From: an uncultured Alistipes sp.
GTDB lineage: Bacteria; Bacteroidota; Bacteroidia; Bacteroidales; Rikenellaceae
NCBI GenBank assembly: GCA_900769525.1
Contig: CAAGGY010000018.1
Coordinates: 1 to 20,139, forward strand
Direction of reading: 5' to 3'
DNA: 20,139 nt
A program made the translations under genes and the position numbers. Within the stretch, counting starts at the first letter, position 1. Every line of letters begins with the position of its first letter. Below, one piece after another: positions 14,499 through 20,139 of this stretch. The notes beneath the pieces are model-generated. The model did no database searches, was not told where the DNA came from, and was given only the letters and a program-made list of their open reading frames with translations.

Positions 14499-15544
14499 AT
14501 GTCGCGAACGTCGCACTTACGACGTATCACGCCATGCTCGATGTAGACCACGCCAACCCACGAACGGATAAGCGTGCGCAGGGTCATAGCATCAAGGCTA
14601 TATGACTCACGACCAATGATCTCATCGACCTTCGAGTTTTCATCCGAGGTGACGACGACCAGATTATCGACCGAGCGCATGAGCTCCTTAACAGCGCTAA
14701 GTCGTGCACCACGGAGCTTATCCGCAGAGCGGATGCAGAGGAGTGTGACACTACGATTTTCGTCAATGATGTCGAGCGTGCAGTCATCGCCCGAAGAGCT
14801 GGTGATGATAAACTCGGCAAAGGGGAGTATCTCGTCGGAGAGCACCTCACTACGGCTCTCGACAAACTCCAAGTCGTCGCGCAGCCAGCACTCGGTGTCG
14901 TCTGAGGGGAAGAGGAGCTCCTCGCCTTGCTCGTTGCGAAAGACGAGCGAGGTGCGTGTTTGAGATTCAAGACTCTCACGCTCACGGACAATCTCGCTAC
15001 TAAGGTTTACACCCTCGCTATATGGCATAAAGTCGATAATAGGCTGATAGCGAAGCGCATAGAGGCAGACGCCAAGTGAGATGGCAACAGCCGTAGCTGC
15101 GCCAAGATAGTCGAACCTGCCGCGACGAGCACCCACAATCATAAGCACCGAGAGGGGCAAGAGGGCTATATTCTTGAGAAGCGTTTGCAGCGGTGTGAGC
15201 CTTACGGCATCGCCAAAACAGCCGCAGTCGCCGATAGGTAGGATGGTGGCATTAAGCAGTGTCACAACAGTAAATAGCGACATAATCACAGTTATGACAA
15301 CAGCCGTAATGCGGTGAGGCTTAGCACATAACAGAAGCTGTCCGAGGGCGAACTCGAGAACCGAGAGCACAACGGCAATAGGCAGAGCAAGGGGCAAAAG
15401 CTCGTCGAGCGAGAACGTCGCCAGGTACTTCTCAACAAATACCGACGTGCCAACGGGGTCGACACACTTGACGATACCCGAAAAGCTAAAGACGCCACCC
15501 AGCGTCCAGCGACAGATGTCTACGATACTCTCCCTACGTACCAT
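14495..15544 (-). CDS. BT_3928-like DoxX/MauE-type membrane protein
   Basis: The protein (349 aa) has an N-terminal four-TM DoxX/MauE-like domain (segments at about 13-27, 50-74, 80-100, 122-138) and one more TM helix at about 148-165. A C-terminal extracytoplasmic domain of about 180 residues follows. The motif IGDCGCFGD (104-112) gives a CxC pair at the membrane surface, as in MauE-like redox partners. The C-terminal region (TLRTLIRSWVGVVYIEHGVIRRKCDV) resembles the end of the BT_3928 family in Bacteroidota. A role in periplasmic thiol redox is an inference. It starts three bp after the tmk stop, the last gene of this minus-strand run, and no terminator hairpin is seen before it runs into the tolC-like gene. 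Confidence 0.83.
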   Translation of the reverse strand: MVRRESIVDICRWTLGGVFSFSGIVKCVDPVGTSVFVEKYLATFSLDELLPLALPIAVVLSVLEFALGQLLLCAKPHRITAVVITVIMSLFTVVTLLNATILPIGDCGCFGDAVRLTPLQTLLKNIALLPLSVLMIVGARRGRFDYLGAATAVAISLGVCLYALRYQPIIDFMPYSEGVNLSSEIVRERESLESQTRTSLVFRNEQGEELLFPSDDTECWLRDDLEFVESRSEVLSDEILPFAEFIITSSSGDDCTLDIIDENRSVTLLCIRSADKLRGARLSAVKELMRSVDNLVVVTSDENSKVDEIIGRESYSLDAMTLRTLIRSWVGVVYIEHGVIRRKCDVRDI

Positions 15545-15547
15545 AGC

Positions 15548-16228
15548 CTACTTAAGAAATGGTTGCAGATGGGTCATGATACGCTCGAAGATAGTCTCGG
15601 CAGAGGCCATCTTACCCTCAGCGTCCGAGCAATCTACGACGCTAAGGTCGGAGCGCATTGCAGCAGTCTCGAGGTATACCTCACGCACACGACGTTGTAG
15701 GTCGAGCGATGCCTCGTGGATATCCTGCTGACCATTGAGGTAGCTGCGGTCATCGCCCTCGCGCTGCTCCGTGAGCTTGCGCTCAGTAAAGCTGAATGGC
15801 ACGTCGAGGAACAACGAGAGGTCGGGACGTGGAATCTGGAACTCCTCGTACTCGGTGCGAAATATCCAGTCGCGCAGAGCATTACGCTCGTCAGCCTGCG
15901 CGAGCTTGGCACACTGGTAGCCGATATTTGAGTAGACATAGCGGTCGACAATAACCACCTTACCATTTGATAACCAGGTGTTTATAGTCTTGGCGCAGTC
16001 TGCCCTATCGCCAGCATACAGAAGGGCGACAAGATAGGGGTTAACCTGCTCGACAGTGCCCAGGTCACCACGCAAGAAGCGGGCAATAAGCTCGCCATAG
16101 ACGGGTGCATCGAAGCGTGGGAAGTGCAGGTACTCCGACTCGACACCACGTGCCTCAAACATTGCCTTGAGCTTGGCAATCTGCGTTGACTTGCCTGCTC
16201 CGTCCAAACCCTCTAAAACGATGAACAT
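15548..16228 (-). CDS. tmk: Thymidylate (dTMP) kinase
   Basis: The enzyme (226 aa) phosphorylates dTMP to dTDP in the cytoplasm, an essential step of dTTP synthesis. The P-loop GLDGAGKST (7-15) lies at the N terminus, the DRY motif (95-97, VDRYVYSN) holds the arginine that binds dTMP, and a lid segment rich in charged residues (EQREGDDRSYLNG) follows the predicted beta4/helix region near 154-166. The start ATG at 16228 puts the P-loop at the normal distance. It is slightly longer than the E. coli enzyme. A 31-bp AT-rich gap separates it from sufS; no promoter consensus is apparent there, so it is probably carried on the suf transcript. Confidence 0.96.
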   Translation of the reverse strand: MFIVLEGLDGAGKSTQIAKLKAMFEARGVESEYLHFPRFDAPVYGELIARFLRGDLGTVEQVNPYLVALLYAGDRADCAKTINTWLSNGKVVIVDRYVYSNIGYQCAKLAQADERNALRDWIFRTEYEEFQIPRPDLSLFLDVPFSFTERKLTEQREGDDRSYLNGQQDIHEASLDLQRRVREVYLETAAMRSDLSVVDCSDAEGKMASAETIFERIMTHLQPFLK

Positions 16229-16259
16229 ACCTTAATTATTTGGTTGTTAAATAGTTATC

Positions 16260-17480
16260 TTAACGCAACATAGTCACAGCACGCTCAACACCCTTAGCAA
16301 GCACATCAACCTCCTCCAGAGTGTTGTACATACCAATCGAGGCACGGCACATACCCGTAACACCGAAGTGGGTCATAACAGGCTCAGCGCAGTGGTGGCC
16401 CGTGCGGATAGCGACACCGAGCTTGTCGAGAATCATGCCCACATCGTAGGGGTGAGTACCCTCGACGGTAAACGACACGATAGGACACTTACCCTCGGTA
16501 GTGCCATAGATGCGCAGGCCCTCAATCGCACTAAGACGCTCTGTCATAGCCTTTAACAGCGTCTGCTCGTGGCGCTCGATAGCCTCAACGCCAACACCCT
16601 CAACATAGTCGATAGCCTTAGCAAGGCCCACAGCACCGATAAAGTTCGACGTGCCAGCCTCAAACTTCAGAGGCAGCGGTGCATAGGTAGTCTTAGCGAA
16701 GGTCACCTTGTCGACCATATCGCCACCACCCATAAACGGAGGCATAGCCTCAAGCAGCTCACGACGGCCATACAACACGCCGATACCCGTAGGGCCATAG
16801 AGCTTATGGCCTGAGAAAGCGTAGAAGTCGTAGCCACGCTCCGCAACACGACCACCACCGTGAACAACACCCTGACAGCCATCGACCATAACACGAGCAC
16901 CCACCGAGTGGGCCTTGCGGATGATGGTATCGAGATCGGGACAGGTACCCAACGTATTTGAGGCCTCGGTGACTGCCACAAGGCGTGTGCGCTCGTCCAC
17001 GAGCTCGTCCAAAAGCTCCGTACGAAGGCGTCCAGAGTCGTCGAAGGGCAAGACACGAAGCTCGGCACCTTTACGCTCTGCGGCAAGCTGCCAGGGCACG
17101 ATGTTTGAATGGTGCTCAAGCTCGCTAACGACGATGTTATCGCCCTGGTGCAGGAACTTCTCGCTCCAAGCATAGGCGACAAGATTGATTGAGGCCGTAG
17201 CACCAGAAGTAAAGACAACCTCCTCACGGTGCTCAGCGCCGATGAACTCTCTAACACGCTCACGGGCAGCCTCATACATATCGGTCATACAGCCTGAGAG
17301 GTGGTGTACGCCACGGTGGATGTTGGCGTTATACTCCCTATAGAGCCTATCAGTAAGCTCGATGACCTCGAGAGGCTTCTGCGCCGTAGCTCCCGAGTCG
17401 AAGTAGACCAAGGGGCGGCGGTTGACCTCACGACCGAGGATGGGGAAGTCGCCACGTATTTTATCTATGTCGTAGAGCAT
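16260..17480 (-). CDS. sufS: SufS-type group II cysteine desulfurase
   Basis: SufS takes sulfur from cysteine, as a persulfide, for Fe-S cluster assembly on SufBCD. In this PLP enzyme (406 aa, normal size) the Schiff-base lysine is K226 in SGHKLYGPTGIGVLYG and the PLP-binding aspartate is D200. EHHSN (122-126) gives the cofactor-stacking histidine, and C364 in RTGHHCAEP is the catalytic cysteine. EAGTSNFIG (274-282) is also family-typical. The pyridine-site motif usually written T-H-V-S-N reads T-E-A-S-N here (171-175), a change noted below. The gene begins six bp after sufD. No SufE or SufU partner gene is seen in the window. Confidence 0.95.
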   Translation of the reverse strand: MLYDIDKIRGDFPILGREVNRRPLVYFDSGATAQKPLEVIELTDRLYREYNANIHRGVHHLSGCMTDMYEAARERVREFIGAEHREEVVFTSGATASINLVAYAWSEKFLHQGDNIVVSELEHHSNIVPWQLAAERKGAELRVLPFDDSGRLRTELLDELVDERTRLVAVTEASNTLGTCPDLDTIIRKAHSVGARVMVDGCQGVVHGGGRVAERGYDFYAFSGHKLYGPTGIGVLYGRRELLEAMPPFMGGGDMVDKVTFAKTTYAPLPLKFEAGTSNFIGAVGLAKAIDYVEGVGVEAIERHEQTLLKAMTERLSAIEGLRIYGTTEGKCPIVSFTVEGTHPYDVGMILDKLGVAIRTGHHCAEPVMTHFGVTGMCRASIGMYNTLEEVDVLAKGVERAVTMLR

Positions 17481-17486
17481 TGCTTA

Positions 17487-18293
17487 CTACAATTTTTCGA
17501 GTTTATGCTGCAACACATCAATGAGCACATCACGGCACTCGTCGATGGCTGCGTGCAGGACAACATCTGAGACAAAGCCCTCAATCTGCAGGCGCTTGGC
17601 AGTGGCAAGGCTGAGGCCTCGCTGACGCATATACAACACCGCCTCGTCGTCCATCTGGCCTACGGTAGCACCATGCGAACACTTCACGTCGTCGGCATAG
17701 ATCTCCAACTGTGGCAAGGTCTCGATACGAGCATCACCCAAGGTGATGTTGCGGCTGAGCTGCTCAGAGTCGGTGCGCTGGGCATCGGGAGCGACGTAGA
17801 CCAAGCCTGAGAACTTGCCAACGGCACTCTCAGAGGCTACGCCCTTATATGTTGTGCGTGACGAGCAGTCCGAGACGTTGTGCTTGACATCTACGACCAC
17901 AGAGCCACGCTCCTGGTCTGTGAGGATGAAGGTGCCACCAAGCTCAAAGCGTGCGCCACGACCATCTAACGAGGCGATAACATGGCTTGAGGCTGTGGCG
18001 GTGACGACCTGCGTCATGCAGCACTCAGCACCGTCGTGCAACGATATATTTACCCTTGTATTTGCGCCCTCGGTGCAGACAACATCGACAATGCGAAGGC
18101 GAGCACCTGGGCTAACAACGATCTCGACACTACCCTCTACACCAACACCCGTGAGCACAACATCGGCAACGGCATTAGCCTCGAGTGTCAACGTCTGTGG
18201 TGTAGCGACATCGACGCTCCAGCAACCAGAGCCGAGAGTTGAGCCAGCAACAGGCTGTGCCGAAAGAGCAGTAATAAGTTTTGCGTCACACAT
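17487..18293 (-). CDS. sufD: SufD, short form: Fe-S scaffold subunit lacking the N-terminal helical domain
   Basis: SufD pairs with SufB and SufC in the scaffold complex. The sequence ends in the diagnostic SufB/SufD block: KCSHGATVGQMDDEAVLYMRQRGLS, with C205 and H207 at the positions of the conserved cysteine and histidine of SufD, followed by a C-terminal helix that binds SufC. The core is a beta-helix rich in valines and glycines. At 268 aa it is far shorter than the roughly 400-450 aa of most SufD proteins; the N-terminal helical domain is missing. This is not a frameshift: the ATG at 18293 lies two bp after the sufC stop, so no room remains upstream for the lost domain. Confidence 0.88.
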   Translation of the reverse strand: MCDAKLITALSAQPVAGSTLGSGCWSVDVATPQTLTLEANAVADVVLTGVGVEGSVEIVVSPGARLRIVDVVCTEGANTRVNISLHDGAECCMTQVVTATASSHVIASLDGRGARFELGGTFILTDQERGSVVVDVKHNVSDCSSRTTYKGVASESAVGKFSGLVYVAPDAQRTDSEQLSRNITLGDARIETLPQLEIYADDVKCSHGATVGQMDDEAVLYMRQRGLSLATAKRLQIEGFVSDVVLHAAIDECRDVLIDVLQHKLEKL

Positions 18294-18295
18294 AG

Positions 18296-19051
18296 CTACT
18301 CCTCTTTGTAGTCGTTAATAAGCCAGTCGTAGCCCTCCTTCTCAAGTTTGAGTGCGAGGCTCTTGTCGCCTGTGTAGATGATGCGGCCCTTGTACAATAC
18401 GTGGACATAGTCGGGCACGATGTAGTCTAACAAACGCTGGTAGTGTGTGATGACCACCGTTGCGTTATCCTCGCGCTTGAGGCGTGTAACACCCGTAGCC
18501 ACGATACGCAAAGCGTCGATATCGAGACCTGAGTCGGTCTCATCCAAGATGGCAAGCTTAGGGTTGAGCATAGCCATCTGGAAGATCTCGTTCTTCTTCT
18601 TCTCACCACCTGAGAAGCCCTCGTTTACGGCACGTGAGGTGAGCTTGGCATCAAGCTCGACGATAGCGCTCTTCTCGCGCATGAGCTTCAGATATTCGGC
18701 AGCTGTGAGTGGCTCAATACCCTGAGCCTTGCGCTGCTCGTTGACGGCAATCTTCATAAAGTTGGCCATAGTAACACCTGGAATCTCAACAGGGTACTGG
18801 AAGCCCAAGAAGAGGCCCTTGCGTGAGCGCTCCTCGATGTTGAGCTCGAGCAAGTTCTCGCCCTCGTACTCAACCTTACCATCTGTAACGGTGAACTTCT
18901 CGTTACCTGCCAACACCGATGCGAGTGTCGACTTACCTGAGCCGTTAGGGCCCATGATTGCGTGTACCTCGCCAGCCTTAACCTCGAGGTTGATACCCTT
19001 CAAAATCTGCTTGTCGCCAACCGACGCACAGAGATTTTCTACTTTTAGCAT
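18296..19051 (-). CDS. sufC: SufC, ABC-type ATPase of the SUF complex
   Basis: SufC is the cytoplasmic ATPase that drives the SufBCD scaffold. The 251 residues show every ABC motif: Walker A GPNGSGKST (34-42), Q-loop Q85, signature FSGGEKKKNEI (146-156), Walker B LAILDETDSGLD (168-179 region, catalytic Glu directly after the aspartate) and switch H203. The signature and the ETDSGLD form are typical of SufC rather than of transporters. It is 2 bp upstream of sufD. A 261-bp repeat-rich gap separates it from sufB, unusually long for genes whose products are needed in fixed proportion. The start ATG at 19051 is preceded by a very A-rich leader with no Shine-Dalgarno. Confidence 0.96.
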   Translation of the reverse strand: MLKVENLCASVGDKQILKGINLEVKAGEVHAIMGPNGSGKSTLASVLAGNEKFTVTDGKVEYEGENLLELNIEERSRKGLFLGFQYPVEIPGVTMANFMKIAVNEQRKAQGIEPLTAAEYLKLMREKSAIVELDAKLTSRAVNEGFSGGEKKKNEIFQMAMLNPKLAILDETDSGLDIDALRIVATGVTRLKREDNATVVITHYQRLLDYIVPDYVHVLYKGRIIYTGDKSLALKLEKEGYDWLINDYKEE

Positions 19052-19090
19052 ATATGTTTTTGTTTTTTTTATTTTTTACTGTTTTTTAAG

Positions 19091-19145
19091 TGGGTTCTTG
19101 TGGGTTCTTGTGGGTTCTTGTGGGTTCTTGTGGGTTCTTGTGGGT
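19091..19145 (-). repeat. 10-bp tandem repeat, 5.5 copies
   Basis: The unit TGGGTTCTTG (plus strand) is repeated exactly five times at 19091-19140, then a half copy (TGGGT) ends at 19145. On the coding strand the unit is CAAGAACCCA. Copies are identical, which suggests recent slippage and possible variation in copy number. It lies about 40 bp before the sufC start. Confidence 0.97.
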
Positions 19146-19170
19146 AGCGGTTAGGCCTCAAGGGAAAATC

Positions 19171-19210
19171 CCCATCAGAACCTAGCAGAACTCATTAGAA
19201 CTCATTAGGG
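19171..19210 (-). repeat. Degenerate 10-bp repeat, 4 copies
   Basis: Four consecutive 10-mers in register, CCCATCAGAA, CCTAGCAGAA, CTCATTAGAA and CTCATTAGGG (plus strand), share an AGAA-type end. This is a decayed tandem array with the same 10-bp period as the array at 19091-19145. Confidence 0.75.
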
Positions 19211-19245
19211 AATTTAGTGAACTTAGGGAAGAGCCTGTCTGCGCC

Positions 19246-19281
19246 CTCCTTAATCTCCCTAATCTCCTTAAACTCCTTAAT
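19246..19281 (-). repeat. 9-bp tandem repeat, 4 copies
   Basis: Four uninterrupted 9-mers on the plus strand, CTCCTTAAT, CTCCCTAAT, CTCCTTAAA and CTCCTTAAT, fill this stretch exactly. On the coding strand the consensus is WTTARGGAG, which contains a perfect anti-Shine-Dalgarno match (AAGGAG) in most copies. Confidence 0.92.
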
Positions 19282-19282
19282 G

Positions 19283-19313
19283 TCCGCGCTCCTTGTCCGC
19301 GCTCTCCGCGCTC
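19283..19313 (-). repeat. 9-bp GC-rich repeat, 3 copies, reaching into the sufB stop codon
   Basis: TCCGCGCTC (plus strand) occurs at 19283-19291, 19296-19304 and 19305-19313; two copies abut and the third is four bases away. The last copy ends on the final base of the sufB stop codon (19313-19315). Confidence 0.9.
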
Positions 19314-20139
19314 TAACCCACTGAGCCCTCGAGGCTTATGGCGAGCAGTTTCTGTGCCTCGACGGCAAACTCCATAGGCAGCTGCTGCAACACCTCACGG
19401 GCATAGCCATTGACAATCAAGCCCACAGCATCCTCAGCCGAGAGGCCACGCTGCTGGCAGTAGAAGAGCTGCTCCTCCGAAATCTTCGACGTGGTAGCCT
19501 CGTGCTCGACAACAGCCGATGGGTTGCCACACTTCATAACGGGGAAGGTGTGGGCACCACATTTATCACCAATGAGTAGCGAGTCGCACTGCGAGTAGTT
19601 ACGGGCGTTATCCGCACCCTTAGCCACCTGCACAAGGCCACGATAGGCATTCTGCGACTTGCCGGCAGAGATACCCTTCGAGACGATGCGTGAGCGGGTG
19701 TTGCGACCGATGTGTATCATCTTAGTACCCGTGTCGGCCTGCTGGTAGTTGTTGGTCATGGCCACAGAGTAGAACTCGCCCGACGAGTTATCGCCAAGCA
19801 GCACGCAGCTTGGGTACTTCCACGTGATGGCCGAGCCTGTCTCGACCTGTGTCCACGAGAGGTGGGCACCTTCACGGCACATACCACGCTTGGTAACGAA
19901 GTTGTAGATACCACCCTTACCCTCCTTGTCGCCTGGATACCAGTTCTGCACGGTTGAGTACTTGACATCTGCATCCTTCTCAACGACAATCTCGACGACG
20001 GCAGCGTGCAACTGGTTCTCATCACGACGTGGTGCGGTGCAACCCTCCAGGTAGCTCACGTATGAGCCCTCGTCGGCAACGATGAGCGTGCGCTCGAACT
20101 GACCCGTACCCTCGGCATTGATGCGGAAGTAGGTAGAGA
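19313..20139 (-). CDS. sufB: SufB, Fe-S cluster scaffold subunit (C-terminal part; 5' end outside the window)
   Basis: The last 274 or so residues of SufB are present and the frame is open to the right edge. Diagnostic blocks are VSYLEGCTAPRRDENQLHAAVVE, then GDKCGAHTFPVMKCGNPSAVVEHEATTSKISEEQLFYCQQRGLS near the C terminus. They include the conserved cysteine of the GDKCGA block and the EHEATTSK stretch that are part of the SufB/SufD cluster-building interface. A GTG at 20057-20059 is an internal valine of GSYVSYLEGC, not a start. SufB is normally about 480 residues, so roughly 200 lie outside. It is the first suf gene seen, followed by the 261-bp repeat tract and then sufC. Confidence 0.96.
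   Translation of the reverse strand, partial: STYFRINAEGTGQFERTLIVADEGSYVSYLEGCTAPRRDENQLHAAVVEIVVEKDADVKYSTVQNWYPGDKEGKGGIYNFVTKRGMCREGAHLSWTQVETGSAITWKYPSCVLLGDNSSGEFYSVAMTNNYQQADTGTKMIHIGRNTRSRIVSKGISAGKSQNAYRGLVQVAKGADNARNYSQCDSLLIGDKCGAHTFPVMKCGNPSAVVEHEATTSKISEEQLFYCQQRGLSAEDAVGLIVNGYAREVLQQLPMEFAVEAQKLLAISLEGSVG

Noticed and set aside
18291..18298. A frameshift that would have split a longer SufD.
   Set aside because: SufC ends with an intact C terminus two bp before the SufD start, so no upstream SufD coding sequence exists to be joined.
18729..19154. A plus-strand frame reading through sufC and the 10-bp repeats, giving a repeated GFLWVLV-like tail.
   Set aside because: Most of it is the reverse strand of sufC, which has all ABC motifs in the other direction; the repeated tail simply reflects the 10-bp DNA repeats.
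19162..19173. Near-palindrome GGGAAAATCCCC in the sufB-sufC gap as a possible terminator or operator.
   Set aside because: The stem is only four base pairs with a short AT loop and no T-run follows; too weak to call.
1..20139. Defence islands, CRISPR arrays, toxin-antitoxin pairs, prophage or plasmid genes.
   Set aside because: Apart from the intron end, no integrase, transposase, nuclease, spacer-repeat array or phage gene was found on either strand.

Overview
The window reads as chromosomal DNA of a gut-type Bacteroidota. An Alistipes/Rikenellaceae-like relative is my best guess, but it is an inference. The support is the families seen (DUF4293, DUF4199, a BT_3928-like DoxX protein, a sufBCDS cluster), the near absence of Shine-Dalgarno sequences, and promoters of the Bacteroidota type (TTTG, about 19 nt, TAnnTTTG). 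Most genes are housekeeping or cell-envelope genes, packed tightly on the minus strand; one plus-strand operon encodes an efflux pump.

Layout, left to right. (1) Positions 1-114, minus strand: the 5' end of a group II intron of the IIC type. It starts right after a transcription terminator (115-154) and runs off the left edge. (2) 176-3222, minus: an operon read mltG -> DUF4199 membrane protein -> family 2 glycosyltransferase -> DUF4293 membrane protein, ending at that terminator. (3) 3236-3376, plus: a small SRP (4.5S-like) RNA with its own consensus promoter, head to head with mltG. (4) 3397-8676, minus: a three-gene operon read large periplasmic TPR protein -> outer-membrane beta-barrel -> five-TM Yip1-like protein, with a clear promoter at 8699-8728. 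(5) 8786-14498, plus: an OsmC-family protein followed by a complete tripartite RND pump (lipoprotein adaptor, RND permease, TolC-like outer-membrane protein). (6) 14495-20139, minus: sufB (3' part) -> sufC -> sufD -> sufS -> tmk -> BT_3928-like DoxX protein. This run meets the pump operon tail to tail with a 4-nt overlap.

Functionally, the suf genes assemble Fe-S clusters: SufBCD is the scaffold and SufS the cysteine desulfurase. mltG trims nascent peptidoglycan, the SRP RNA supports membrane-protein targeting, and the pump exports small molecules. The TPR + barrel + Yip1-like operon has no assignable function and is the best candidate for something undescribed.

The non-coding DNA holds three notable things: the intron-terminator junction, the SRP RNA with back-to-back promoters, and a 261-bp sufB-sufC gap made largely of four different short tandem-repeat tracts. 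SufD is also unusually short. I saw no CRISPR array, tRNA, rRNA, transposase or toxin-antitoxin pair.
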